DNA from: Paenibacillus sp. LHD-117
GTDB lineage: Bacteria > Bacillota > Bacilli > Paenibacillales > Paenibacillaceae
Reading direction: 5' to 3'
Length of the DNA: 64,000 nucleotides
NCBI RefSeq assembly: GCF_030929555.1
Contig: NZ_JAVFVT010000016.1
Span: 62,001-126,000 of the forward strand
In this document: positions 23,550 through 32,528 of the stretch, one piece after another
Position numbering within the stretch: the first letter of the stretch is position 1
How the letters are laid out: each line of letters starts with the position of its first letter
Translations under genes and position numbers: made by a program
The notes under the pieces: model-generated
Database searches by the model: none
What the model was told of the DNA's origin: nothing
The model's input: only the letters and a program-made list of their open reading frames with translations

Positions 23550-24422
23550 ATGATGAAGATTCAGCGCCTGGCGCGGAAGGAAATGCTTGTCGCCTTTTGT
23601 TTTCTTGCCCCGAGCCTGGCCGGTTTCGCCGTTTTTTATCTCGTTCCGTTCGGTCAGAGCATGCTGTATTCTTTGCGGGATCGACTTGGCGGTTCGTCTC
23701 TTACGCTCGCGAACTACAGGGAGTTGCTGATGAGCTCTTCCTTCCAGAAGGCGGCATCCAATACGTTCTGGTTCATGATGACCAGCGTTCCGGTTTTGGT
23801 TGCATCGTCCTTGGCGCTTGCTTTGCTCCTGAATGAACGCGTATGGTTCCGCCGCTGGCTTCGAACGGCTTACGTGCTTCCCCTGGTCGTACCCGTTGCG
23901 TCGATCGTATTGGTTTGGCAAGTGTTGTTCGATTGGAATGGCGCATTGAACATGCTGCTCGAACGTTTCGGTCAAAGCAGGATCGATTGGATGAAATCGG
24001 ATTGGGCCGGCTTTGTTATCGTTCTTATTTACGTTTGGAAAAACATTGGGTATAACATCGTGCTGTTTCTGGCCGGGCTCCAGAATATTCCGGATCAATA
24101 TTACGAGATTGCCGATCTCGAAGGGGCTGGTCCTATGCGCAAACTGGTCGGGATCACGTTGACTTATTTGACGCCGACGACTTTCCTGGTCGTTCTGATG
24201 TCCGTACTGAACTCGTTCAAAGTTTTTCGGGAGACTTATCTGGTTGCCGGCGCTTATCCGCATGACCGTATCTATATGATGCAGCATTACATGAACAATA
24301 TGTTCCTATCGCTTGACATTCAGAAGCTGTCTGCGTCGGCCGTCCTTATGGCGATCGGCATCCTGACGCTCATTGCGGTTCTGTTCCGCGCCGAACGATT
24401 GTTCAGGTCGTTTATGGAGTAA
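23550..24422 (+). CDS. ABC transporter permease, sugar type (MalF-like)
   Basis: A 290-residue inner-membrane protein with six hydrophobic segments and the EAA loop (YYEIADLEGAGPMRKLVGIT) that docks onto the ATPase. It is of the MalF/UgpA-type in carbohydrate uptake 1 (CUT1) importers. GGAGG lies 5 bases before ATG 23550; ATG 23553 directly follows. It is the first gene of a permease-permease-binding protein operon without an ATPase gene, so a shared MsmX-like ATPase encoded elsewhere is expected. Confidence 0.92.
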   Translation: MMKIQRLARKEMLVAFCFLAPSLAGFAVFYLVPFGQSMLYSLRDRLGGSSLTLANYRELLMSSSFQKAASNTFWFMMTSVPVLVASSLALALLLNERVWFRRWLRTAYVLPLVVPVASIVLVWQVLFDWNGALNMLLERFGQSRIDWMKSDWAGFVIVLIYVWKNIGYNIVLFLAGLQNIPDQYYEIADLEGAGPMRKLVGITLTYLTPTTFLVVLMSVLNSFKVFRETYLVAGAYPHDRIYMMQHYMNNMFLSLDIQKLSASAVLMAIGILTLIAVLFRAERLFRSFME

Positions 24423-24446
24423 TCGAAGTTCAGAGAGGTGAAAGAC

Positions 24447-25304
24447 ATGAACAAAAATGCGGCATTGCCGGTTTTGCGAACTTTTTTGTTGGTGGCGGTT
24501 GCCGTGCTTATCCTTATGCCGGTTATTCTGACCGTCGTTGATTCGTTGATGGCCGAACGCGAGATTCTGACCGCTTACGGCATGTTGGGGAAGACCGATA
24601 CTAGCGAGTTCGTCCATGTGAAATGGATTCCTGGCGTCGTTTCCTTCGAGCAATATGCCAAAGTGCTGTTTGATTCGCCTGTGTTTCAAAACATGTTCTG
24701 GAACTCCGTTAGGATGACGCTGCCCATCATTGCTGGACAAGTCGTCATCTCGGCTTTAGCCGCCTTTGCTTTTGGGAAATTGCGTTTCCCAGGCAGGGAC
24801 AAGCTGTTTGTTTGTTATTTGATCACCATGCTGATGCCGTTCCAAGTCACGCTAGTGCCGAATTACATCATGGCGGATCGGTTAGGGCTGTTGGACACTA
24901 CCAGCTCCATCATATTGCCGGGCATATTCGGCGTATTCGGCGTGTTCCTGCTTCGGCAGTTTATGCTTCATATCCATTCGGCTTACTTGGAAGCGGCTAA
25001 GATCGACGGGGCAGGTTACCTTCGCCTTTTTGTTTCGGTTGCTCTTCCGATGGTGAAACCCGGCATTGCCGCGTTAGTCGTTTTATTGTTCGCCGATTAT
25101 TGGAACATGGTCGAGCAGCCGCTTATTTTCCTGCAGGATACGGAATTGCAGCCGTTGTCCGTGTTCCTGTCGCGAATGCAGGAGGAGAACTTCGGCGTTT
25201 CGTTTGCCGCTTCAGTCGTTTATATGGTGCCGATGGTGCTTTTGTTTATGTGCGCCGAACGTTATTTTATCGAAGGCATCCAGCTTTCAGGCGTGAAGGG
25301 ATAA
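24447..25304 (+). CDS. ABC transporter permease, sugar type (MalG-like)
   Basis: A 285-residue partner permease. It has an N-terminal membrane segment, a large external loop (residues 37-80) and a canonical EAA loop (YLEAAKIDGAGYLRLFVSVA) near residue 185. GAGAGG precedes ATG 24447 by 7 bases. It pairs with the MalF-like subunit 24 bases upstream. The long loop and the TSEFVHVKWIPG motif resemble permeases for oligosaccharides or N-acetylated sugars, but the substrate is not decidable. Confidence 0.92.
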   Translation: MNKNAALPVLRTFLLVAVAVLILMPVILTVVDSLMAEREILTAYGMLGKTDTSEFVHVKWIPGVVSFEQYAKVLFDSPVFQNMFWNSVRMTLPIIAGQVVISALAAFAFGKLRFPGRDKLFVCYLITMLMPFQVTLVPNYIMADRLGLLDTTSSIILPGIFGVFGVFLLRQFMLHIHSAYLEAAKIDGAGYLRLFVSVALPMVKPGIAALVVLLFADYWNMVEQPLIFLQDTELQPLSVFLSRMQEENFGVSFAASVVYMVPMVLLFMCAERYFIEGIQLSGVKG

Positions 25305-25339
25305 GCTTCGCATTTCATAATGGAATGGAGACGATGGGA

Positions 25340-26623
25340 ATGAAGAAAAAAGGATTCGTATTATTGGCAGCCGTCATGCTGTTTCTTTCGGCGTGCAGCG
25401 GCAATAGCGGGGGGCAGGACGCGCAAACGGGCGATGGTTCGAAAACCGTCGTAATCGCCGTCATGAACGCGGACGGGTTCTTGCAAACCGCGGTTCGGAA
25501 GTTCGAAACGCTCCATCCGGACATCCATGTCGAGATCAAGGAGTACATGGCTCTTCCGGAAACGAACGGGAACGGGATGACCGGGGCGATCTCGATTGCC
25601 GATATGGAGAAATTCGTTCAAACGGTAACGACGCAGGTCATCGCCGGCAAGGGCTCGGATCTGATCTACATGAACTCCTTGCCCGAAGACAAGTTTGTCG
25701 ATAAGGGTTTGCTGGTTGATTTGAACGAGCTGATGGACACGGATTCGTCTTTCGTGAAAAACAAGTATTACGAAAATATAATGAAAGCCTCGCAGAACGG
25801 CGACGGTTTGTATGCCATGCCTTTTTCCTTTGCGCTCGACTTGATTCAAGGCAATACGGAACTCATGCAGCAAGCCGGCATTACGTTCGACGACAAGACT
25901 TGGACCTGGAAGCAACTAAAGGAGATAGCCAAGAAGCTGCAGCAACATACCGGTCCGGATCACGTTGCGTTCGTGAATTTGTTCTCGAATCAGCTGCTTT
26001 ACGATTTCATTAACAGCAACTACTCGCAGCTCGTTCGGGACGGCAAACCCCGTTTCGATTCGGAAACGTTCAGAGACATGATGAAGGAAATCAAATCCAT
26101 GTACGACGAAGGCGTTCTGAAAGAAGAATTTACGTATGATTACGAAAAGTCTTTGTTTAGGATGGCGGGCCTCGCGAGCCTGGAACAAGTTGCCTTCAAC
26201 AAAGATGGATTTCTTCGGAAACCTACGGTGGACGGCGAATCGAATGGCGTAGGCTTTCAATCTTATTTCGAGCTGGGCATGAACAGCAAGTCAAAGGTTC
26301 AACCGGAGGCGTGGGCGTTTATCAAGTTTTTGTTATCCGACGAAATGCAGGCTTCATCGGACCTAATAGGTTTGCCGATGAACAAAAGCATTGTCGAGGC
26401 TAAGCTTGAAGAGATTTCGGTGCAAGCCAGGGATGAAGCCGTTAGCAAGTCGATCGATTCCATCAAGGAGCTTCTGAATGGCGAAGCGGAACGGAGGACA
26501 AGCGACATGACCGTCATTAATATCGCCATGGAGGAATTCGCGGCGTTTATGAGCGGACAGAAATCGGCCGAAGAAGTAAGCAAGCTCATCCAGAACCGGG
26601 TGACGACATATCTCAATGAATGA
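25340..26623 (+). CDS. Sugar ABC transporter substrate-binding lipoprotein
   Basis: A 427-residue extracellular binding protein with a lipobox (FLSACSG; lipidated Cys at about residue 18), then a family-1 solute-binding fold: FETLHPDIHVEIKEY, the AGKGSDLIYMNSLPEDKFVD segment and YAMPFSFALDLI. The C-terminal AWAFIKFLLSDEMQ is typical. GGAG lies 9 bases before ATG 25340; ATG 25334 is an alternative. It is the last gene of the importer operon and ends at a strong terminator. Confidence 0.9.
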   Translation: MKKKGFVLLAAVMLFLSACSGNSGGQDAQTGDGSKTVVIAVMNADGFLQTAVRKFETLHPDIHVEIKEYMALPETNGNGMTGAISIADMEKFVQTVTTQVIAGKGSDLIYMNSLPEDKFVDKGLLVDLNELMDTDSSFVKNKYYENIMKASQNGDGLYAMPFSFALDLIQGNTELMQQAGITFDDKTWTWKQLKEIAKKLQQHTGPDHVAFVNLFSNQLLYDFINSNYSQLVRDGKPRFDSETFRDMMKEIKSMYDEGVLKEEFTYDYEKSLFRMAGLASLEQVAFNKDGFLRKPTVDGESNGVGFQSYFELGMNSKSKVQPEAWAFIKFLLSDEMQASSDLIGLPMNKSIVEAKLEEISVQARDEAVSKSIDSIKELLNGEAERRTSDMTVINIAMEEFAAFMSGQKSAEEVSKLIQNRVTTYLNE

Positions 26624-26629
26624 ATAAGG

Positions 26630-26666
26630 AAGGTTAAGCCCGCTCCCGCGGGCTTAACCTTCTTTG
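26630..26666. terminator. Bidirectional terminator
   Basis: AAGGTTAAGCCCGC/GCGGGCTTAACCTT stem with a 4-base loop. It ends the sugar importer operon and overlaps the last codons of the convergent MFS gene. Confidence 0.8.
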
Positions 26667-27838
26667 GCGAGTCGGGCCGGTCCGGAGAACGCTTTTTTTC
26701 TACCGTAAGCGAAGCTTGCAATGACCGCCAGACTTATTAGGAGTAAGGAAGCAGAAAGCCATGGATGAAAGCGAAGCGTGGAGGAAGCGTCTACCAAATA
26801 ACCGCCAGCGCCGGCGCCCGCCGCCAAGCCAAGATGAACGACCGAAGTATTCAAGCTTAGAACCAGATTCGTAGAGCGGGGAGCCTGTTGGATGAAATAA
26901 CTCTGGACGGCAGGACCCGTAGCGAACATGATGAAGATCATGACGCCGATCAACAAGATGCCGACTGCGGTCGAATGGCTAAACAACGGCATGGCCGCGA
27001 TGGCCAGAATTTGAATGACCAGGTTGACCAGAATGACGCGGCCCGCGCCCCATCGATCGACTCCGTAGCCGCCTAGACGTGAGCCGATCGCCCCGAATAA
27101 ACCGAAAGCCAACATGATGCCGCTGCCGTAGGAAGGATCCATTCTTAGAATGTTCTGCATATAAGGTATGATATAGGTGAACAGGACGGAGCCTCCCGAC
27201 TCGCGGAATAACGTGAAGATCAAGCCGCCGACGATCGCCGCGCTTCCCAACGTTTTGAACTGCTTCGCGAACGCGACCGGCTCGTCGCCTTCGATTTCCG
27301 GAACATGCCTGTAAACTAGATACGCCATGATCAGGCTGGCTGCGCTTAAGATCAAGAAAATCGCCCTCCAATTCAGCCACTCTGTAATCAGGATGCCAAC
27401 CGGCACGCCTAATATCAACGAGAGGCTAAAGCCCATGACGATCGTGGCTATGGAGCTCCCGAGTTTGCCGGCCGGCACGATCTTGGCGGTTGCGCCGAAG
27501 GCGGCGACCAGGAATACTCCGGAGCTTATGCCCAAGATGATTCTTGATCCCATAAGCACGTAAATATCGGAAGCGAAAGAAGCAAGCGATGAGCCAGCCG
27601 CAAAGACGACTAGCATATACGCCAGTACTTTGCGGCGCTTCATCCGGGAAGTGAGCGACACGAATATCGGCGTTCCGATCGCGAAAGCCAGCGAATACGC
27701 CGTCACCAGCTGCCCCGCGAGGGCGAGCGAAATTTGCAAGTCATCGGCGATGATGTTCATAATGCCGGAGACGACCAGCTCCGACGTAGCGGTGAGAAAA
27801 ACGCCGAAAGCCAAGATGTAGACCGTCCAACGATACAT
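26654..27838 (-). CDS. MFS transporter, drug/arabinose efflux type
   Basis: A 394-residue protein with 12 membrane segments. The N-terminus (YILAFGVFLTATSELVVSGI), the loop between helices 2 and 3 (SLTSRMKRRKVLAY) and motif C in helix 5 (GFSLSLILGVPVG) place it in the DHA1/AraJ-like efflux group. Such pumps export drugs or sugars using proton force. The start is ATG 27838 (GAGAGG upstream), with ATG 27847 possible. It is divergent from an HxlR regulator, with a palindrome in the shared upstream region, so it is probably under that regulator's control. Confidence 0.9.
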   Translation of the reverse strand: MYRWTVYILAFGVFLTATSELVVSGIMNIIADDLQISLALAGQLVTAYSLAFAIGTPIFVSLTSRMKRRKVLAYMLVVFAAGSSLASFASDIYVLMGSRIILGISSGVFLVAAFGATAKIVPAGKLGSSIATIVMGFSLSLILGVPVGILITEWLNWRAIFLILSAASLIMAYLVYRHVPEIEGDEPVAFAKQFKTLGSAAIVGGLIFTLFRESGGSVLFTYIIPYMQNILRMDPSYGSGIMLAFGLFGAIGSRLGGYGVDRWGAGRVILVNLVIQILAIAAMPLFSHSTAVGILLIGVMIFIMFATGPAVQSYFIQQAPRSTNLVLSLNTSVVHLGLAAGAGAGGYLVDASSTLRFHPWLSASLLLISLAVIASFAYGRKKAFSGPARLAKEG

Positions 27839-27911
27839 GTATACCATTCCTCTCCATTTGTGGTTTACATGTATTATATTTGTGTTGCATACTTTATGTA
27901 AGAAGGCAAAG

Positions 27912-27932
27912 TATTTGGATATTATCCAAATA
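27912..27932. promoter_or_regulatory. Probable HxlR operator between MFS and regulator genes
   Basis: TATTTGGATATTATCCAAATA is a near-perfect palindrome of 10-base arms lying between the divergent genes, 45 bases from the regulator start. Confidence 0.6.
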
Positions 27933-27976
27933 AACTGACCAACTAACATTTTGGTAAGTGAGGAGCGTGAAAAGCC

Positions 27977-28321
27977 ATGGCCGAAGAGCAGCATAAGCAG
28001 CAGGAGCAGCAAGAGCAGCCGGACTTCTCCCACATTTGTTCCGTACTTCAGATTCTTGGCGCCAAATGGTCGTTTCTGGTTATCGCCGAGCTTTCGAAGG
28101 GGCCAAGGCGGTTCAAGCAGCTCCATCGGGACGTCGCGGTCGTGAAGACGCAGTCGCTGACAGATTCGCTCCGCCATTTGGAGAGAAGCGGGATTGTGCA
28201 TCGCGAAGTGTATCCCTCGGTCCCGATATCGGTTGAATATTCCTTGACCGAGAAAGGCATCGATTTCCTGGACTCGCTTAAGGAGATGGAGAGATGGGCG
28301 GCGAAGTGGGGCGCGATTTAA
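27977..28321 (+). CDS. HxlR family winged-helix regulator
   Basis: A 114-residue DUF24/HxlR protein: SVLQILGAKWSFLVIAELSK, then RRFKQLHRDVAVVKTQSLTD with SLRHLERSGIVHREVYPSVP and VEYSLTEKGIDFLDSLKEM. A single cysteine at residue 22, just before helix 2, matches the redox-sensing position of YodB/HypR-type members, so the regulator may respond to quinones or other electrophiles. The first 15 residues are unusually rich in Gln and Glu. It is divergent from the MFS pump. GTGAGGAG precedes ATG 27977. Confidence 0.88.
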   Translation: MAEEQHKQQEQQEQPDFSHICSVLQILGAKWSFLVIAELSKGPRRFKQLHRDVAVVKTQSLTDSLRHLERSGIVHREVYPSVPISVEYSLTEKGIDFLDSLKEMERWAAKWGAI

Positions 28322-28423
28322 AGGAACGGGAAAGGGCCCGGCCGCATGGACCGGACCCTATCTGCGTTCACCCGATAAGAACGGGCGGCTCCCGCGTTGT
28401 TGGCAGATGCAGATTGCCGCGCT

Positions 28424-30043
28424 TTACCGGCTATGCCTAAGCGAAAGCGGCATCCCGGTTATCGAAACATAAGAGGCGGACAAGGGGATGTACGTAAACC
28501 GAGGTTTGTTCCTGCCTCTGTCCGTCACGAAGTCGTCTAAGGACGATATGCCGTATGCCGCCGCCTCGATCGTCGAGATCGCCTCCAGTACGACGCCATT
28601 CGAACCGCCTTCCAGCGCTTCTACTTCCAAACCGGTTTCGATCGCTTCCATGATGAACGGTTTCATGAAATGGACCGCCAGATACGTTTGACCAACTTGC
28701 CCATATAAAGCAAGCTCGCCTGTGACCCATTCCCCAAGCGGCAATATGCCCACGATCCCTTGTTTTTTGTCCGCTTCGGAAATCGGTTGATACAAAGCGA
28801 CCAAGCAGTTCCGGTTCAAGGCGATTTCTTCGGCGTCGCTGCTATGGCGCAGCTTGTCCTTGGCGTTTGCTGCGGGATGGACGAAATAGGCCTGATTAAC
28901 GGAACCATCTCGGATCGGAAACGTGAAGTCCCACCGATGCTGTTCGTTATCGAATTCGGACGCGCGCTCGAGCATGCCACCAAGGGCAAAATGTTCATCC
29001 ATATAAACGTAACTATGCCGCGTTTGGTCCTGTTCCAGTACGGAAGAGGGATAATCGCGCGTTATTTCGAAAGGATATTGTCGCTCCAGCACCTGCCGCC
29101 TCAGTGATTCAGAAATTTCATAGGCAAGCAATCCGGCATATTCGGCCCGCTGCACGCCAAGAGGCAATGGGAAGTCACCGAACTGGACGTAATCGAACGC
29201 AACGCAGCGGTCGGCAGGGGCATCCATCGGAAGCGAACGGGAATGCGGTCCGGCCCAAGCGCCTTGGAAATAATGATCGGCGCGTTCCTTCCACAGCCAT
29301 TCCAATAACGTTTCGATGTCCGCCCGAATGCCGTCGTCTTGAACGATTTCCCAAGCGGCTGAATAGGCCTGCGTCCAATGCCAGAACCAAGGCAATATGC
29401 CATATTCCGTCATGCCGTGCGCCTGAAGCTGCGCAAGCGTGGATCGGACCCGTTCGCCGCCAGATTGCACAAGTCCGCGATCTTGTTTGATCGTACCGAA
29501 CAGGATGGCCGCCGCGGTATGTTTCGCTTCGTGATGGTTGTACATTCGGAGCGGCGCGGCGTAATAGCGGGAGAGATACATATGTTCGATCGATTGGGAC
29601 AACGACGACCTCAGCGCGGAAGGCAGGCTGTCGCCGTAACGTTGGTTGAATACGGCGATCAGGCATCCCATAAGCTCGACGGGCAACCGGTTAATCGGCG
29701 CTTGCGCCGGTCGTTCGCCGAGGTTCAGCGGCCAATGCCCGTAGGTGTCGCTGCCCGGATCCCGGTCTTGCAGCGATAATACGCCGAGCAGCACCGACGT
29801 TGCTTTATTGATGGCGGCTACTTTTCCGACGGCAAGTTGCTCATCTTCTATTGCGGCCGCGTAGAGATAGGACGCATAATAAAAGTTGTCGCGAATATCG
29901 CCATGAAACCAAAGTCCGCTAGGCAATAGTGGCATCGTGCATGCTTGATCGGCGATAAGCTTCCTTACCTGTCGCCCGCGTTCCTTGAAATCGGTCATAA
30001 GCAGCTTCGTCCTTTCCATGCCGGATGATAGATTCTGTTCCAT
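28424..30043 (-). CDS. Uncharacterised protein, probable alpha-toroid/heparinase-like carbohydrate-active fold
   Basis: A protein of about 539 residues without signal peptide or membrane segments. The first 320 residues are helical with regularly spaced aromatic/His motifs (GDIRDNFYYASYLYAAA, MYNHHEAKHTAAAI, GILPWFWHWTQAYSAAW), as in alpha/alpha toroids of lyases and glycosidases. The last 200 residues are beta-rich (RHSYVYMDEHFALGGMLE, LALYGQVGQTYLAVHFMKP). Family assignment is an inference. ATG 30043 lacks a ribosome binding site; ATG 29998 with AAAGGA upstream is an alternative. It faces an UlaG-like hydrolase gene divergently and lies near a ROK regulator, so a sugar-acid pathway is plausible. 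Confidence 0.55.
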   Translation of the reverse strand: MEQNLSSGMERTKLLMTDFKERGRQVRKLIADQACTMPLLPSGLWFHGDIRDNFYYASYLYAAAIEDEQLAVGKVAAINKATSVLLGVLSLQDRDPGSDTYGHWPLNLGERPAQAPINRLPVELMGCLIAVFNQRYGDSLPSALRSSLSQSIEHMYLSRYYAAPLRMYNHHEAKHTAAAILFGTIKQDRGLVQSGGERVRSTLAQLQAHGMTEYGILPWFWHWTQAYSAAWEIVQDDGIRADIETLLEWLWKERADHYFQGAWAGPHSRSLPMDAPADRCVAFDYVQFGDFPLPLGVQRAEYAGLLAYEISESLRRQVLERQYPFEITRDYPSSVLEQDQTRHSYVYMDEHFALGGMLERASEFDNEQHRWDFTFPIRDGSVNQAYFVHPAANAKDKLRHSSDAEEIALNRNCLVALYQPISEADKKQGIVGILPLGEWVTGELALYGQVGQTYLAVHFMKPFIMEAIETGLEVEALEGGSNGVVLEAISTIEAAAYGISSLDDFVTDRGRNKPRFTYIPLSASYVSITGMPLSLRHSR

Positions 30044-30130
30044 TATATAGAATCGTCGAGAAGACGGAAACCGCGAATTGCGTTTGGCCTTTACCATCCA
30101 AAGTAAAAAGATTAGGAGAGTGGAGCATTT

Positions 30131-30973
30131 ATGATTCGAACGCCGCACGAACCATCCATCATCGATCAGATGCATAACACGTCGCTGCCCGGGCATGCCA
30201 TTGCGTTATGGTCGCTCGGCCAGGAAGGATTCCTTGTCAAATGGAAAGAAACGACCGTTTTGTTCGATCCCTACCTGTCGAATTGGGTATTCGAGCTTGC
30301 GGGAGCGCCTTGGCAGCGGGCTTTCGAGTCGCCGCTTCGGCCATCGGAATGCCTGGATGTCGATTACGTGGTTTGCTCGCATCATCACGAGGACCACATG
30401 GACAAGCTGACGCTGCAAGCGATCGGCCAATCGGCCAAAACGCGGTTCGTCGTGCCAAGGGCCCATTTGGGTCTCATGAAAGAATGGGGGATCGAGGAAA
30501 GTCGGTTGATCGGCATCTCGCATGGAGAGAAGCTCACGCTTGGGGACGGCCTGTCGCTTGAAGCGCATGCCGCAAAACACGAGGAGTTCGAAACGGACGA
30601 AGCCGGCGAACACTTCTACCTGAGCTACGTCGCGTCGTTCGGGGATGTAAAGATGCTTCATGCAGGGGATACGATCGGGTTTGCGGAGCTTGAAGATTGG
30701 CTAAAGCCGCAAGCGATCGACGTTGCCCTGCTGCCCATCAACGGACGGGATTACGTCAGGCAGCGGCAGGGCATTATCGGCAACATGAACTACCGGGAGG
30801 CCGCCGACCTGGGCGCCGCCATCGGCGCAAGGCTGATCGTGCCGATGCATTACGGCTTGTTCGCCCATAACGACGAGAACCCGGCGTTCTTCGTCGATTA
30901 TATGTACAAACGATATCCGTATCAAAGCATGCATTTGTTCGCGCCGGGCGAGCGGTTTATTTATATGAAGTAG
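30131..30973 (+). CDS. MBL-fold metal-dependent hydrolase, UlaG-like
   Basis: A 280-residue metallo-beta-lactamase-fold protein. The metal motif is SHHHEDHMD (residues 79-87), with further ligands expected in LHAGDTIG and PMHYGLFAHND. The order and the NWVFEL/YMYKRYPYQ ends match the UlaG group, which opens the lactone of L-ascorbate 6-phosphate. No ascorbate PTS is present here, so the substrate may be another sugar lactone. It is divergent from the toroid-like gene at 28424 and ends at a bidirectional terminator shared with the ROK regulator gene. Confidence 0.85.
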   Translation: MIRTPHEPSIIDQMHNTSLPGHAIALWSLGQEGFLVKWKETTVLFDPYLSNWVFELAGAPWQRAFESPLRPSECLDVDYVVCSHHHEDHMDKLTLQAIGQSAKTRFVVPRAHLGLMKEWGIEESRLIGISHGEKLTLGDGLSLEAHAAKHEEFETDEAGEHFYLSYVASFGDVKMLHAGDTIGFAELEDWLKPQAIDVALLPINGRDYVRQRQGIIGNMNYREAADLGAAIGARLIVPMHYGLFAHNDENPAFFVDYMYKRYPYQSMHLFAPGERFIYMK

Positions 30974-30991
30974 CGGCAATACGGCAGCTGA

Positions 30992-31046
30992 AAAAATCCC
31001 TTCGACCATCCGGTCCCAGAACTTACGGAAGGTTGAAGGGATTTTT
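30992..31046. terminator. Bidirectional terminator
   Basis: AAAAATCCCTTC/GAAGGGATTTTT outer arms with additional ACCATCCG/CGGAAGGT pairing; A and T runs on the two sides let it work in both directions. Confidence 0.8.
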
Positions 31047-31054
31047 GCGCGCGG

Positions 31055-32257
31055 TCATACCGGCATCGCTTTCCAAACCATCAGGGCGGCGCCGGTCGCG
31101 ACAGCGTCTTCCTTAAGAACGCCCTTTGAGAACACGGGCACGTATTCCGGATAATAATACGCATTGCTTCTGGCGACCTCGATGGCCGTCTGGAAAAACC
31201 GCTCATGCGAATTCACGAGCGTCCCGCCAAGCACGATCGTCTGGGGGTGGAACAGATTGATCACATTCGACAGCCCGATGCCGAAGTACCGCGCGGCGCG
31301 GAGGAACAGGTCGGACACGTAGACGTTCTCGCGCGCGAGCTCCCTAAGCAGCGTATCGTAACCGATCTGATCCGCTGCCAGATGATAGGCCGCCGTCAGG
31401 TCGCCTCTACCCATCTTCGCATCCGATCGAGCTTGCTTCTCCAGAGCGAGGATCGAAACAAACGCCTCAAGCGCGCCGTAATTCCCTTCTTCGTGCAAGC
31501 GCGGCCCATCGGCTTGAATAATCATCTGGCCGATTGAACCTTCCATATCGACGGAGCCGTATACGATCCGGCCATGCGACATCATGGCGGAGCGCATGCT
31601 CATTCCCGCATGTACGTAAACCATATGCTGGATTCCCTCATGACTGAGCGCCCAATGCTCGCCGATAAGCGCGGTATTCGCCCCGTTGTCCAGCTTGGCC
31701 GCAATGCCGGTCGCCTGCTCGATCAGGCTGCAGATCGGCACGTTCCGCCATCCTTTCGCGGGGAAATAAAGCGGGTTCAGGATCATGCCGTCCTCCCGGC
31801 TTAGCGGGCCGACGGCCCCGATGCCGATTCCGACGATTTGCGATTCGAGCAATTGATGATCTGCGAGCAGCTGTCTGATCCGGCCGGCGACGTATGCGAC
31901 AAAATGTTCGGGCGTCATGTCTTCGTCCATGCGCCAGCGAACGGACGACTTCGGATTCATGCCCATATCGAACAATCCCAGCGTGGAATAGAATCGGGAA
32001 ATTTCCAGACCGAAGACGTAGCCGTATGCTTCGTTGATCCGATACAGAATCGGCTTTCTGCCGCCGTTCGACGGCCCGAAACCGGACTCCACGATGAGCC
32101 GGTCGCCAAGCAATTCCTCCAGCAAGCGGTTCATCGTGCTGGACGTTAACGAGTAGCTGGGGAGAAGATCCGCCTTCGACACGACGCCTTGATGGGCGAT
32201 ATGCTGGTATATCGTTTGTTTGATCGATTGTTTCGTAGCGTGTTGGTCCATCCTCAT
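31055..32257 (-). CDS. ROK family transcriptional regulator
   Basis: A 400-residue NagC/XylR-type protein: N-terminal winged helix (IYQHIAHQGVVSKADLLPSY, STMNRLLEELLGDRLI, GPSNGGRKPILYRI) followed by the ROK ATPase-like fold with GIGIGAVGPL and the IVLGGTLVNS end. The CxCGxxGC zinc motif of sugar kinases is absent (GAMSMRS-type sequence in its region instead), which fits a regulator rather than an enzyme. ATG 32257 has AGGAGAAGTAGGG upstream; the longer frame to 32284 has no good site. It probably senses a sugar and controls the adjacent UlaG-like and toroid-like genes or the distant importer. Confidence 0.88.
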   Translation of the reverse strand: MRMDQHATKQSIKQTIYQHIAHQGVVSKADLLPSYSLTSSTMNRLLEELLGDRLIVESGFGPSNGGRKPILYRINEAYGYVFGLEISRFYSTLGLFDMGMNPKSSVRWRMDEDMTPEHFVAYVAGRIRQLLADHQLLESQIVGIGIGAVGPLSREDGMILNPLYFPAKGWRNVPICSLIEQATGIAAKLDNGANTALIGEHWALSHEGIQHMVYVHAGMSMRSAMMSHGRIVYGSVDMEGSIGQMIIQADGPRLHEEGNYGALEAFVSILALEKQARSDAKMGRGDLTAAYHLAADQIGYDTLLRELARENVYVSDLFLRAARYFGIGLSNVINLFHPQTIVLGGTLVNSHERFFQTAIEVARSNAYYYPEYVPVFSKGVLKEDAVATGAALMVWKAMPV

Positions 32258-32481
32258 CCCTACTTCTCCTATTTGTTTAATCATAACCTAAAAGAAAGGA
32301 GCTAGCTAGGAAGAGGTGGAGCATGCCTGCTTTTTTGCAAAATGACAAAAACGAATTCAATTCAAAGTAATCCAATTCGAATTTAGTTACAAATTTTTTG
32401 ATTTCGTTTCCCTTATATCTATCATTAGTTATCATTATAGCCCTTTTTCGAAAAGATAATTCCAAAATGAAAAAAAGATGC

Positions 32482-32487
32482 TATAAT
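32482..32487 (+). promoter_or_regulatory. Probable -10 element of the chromate transporter operon
   Basis: TATAAT in an A+T-rich stretch 42 bases before the GTG start; the matching -35 is weak. Confidence 0.4.
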
Positions 32488-32528
32488 AGCAGTAGTTAAA
32501 AGAACGTATGATTAAGGGAGACGATGAT

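Noticed and set aside
28332..28365. GGGCCCGG/CCGGACCC hairpin after the HxlR gene
   Set aside because: The stem is interrupted and no T run follows, so calling it a terminator is not justified.
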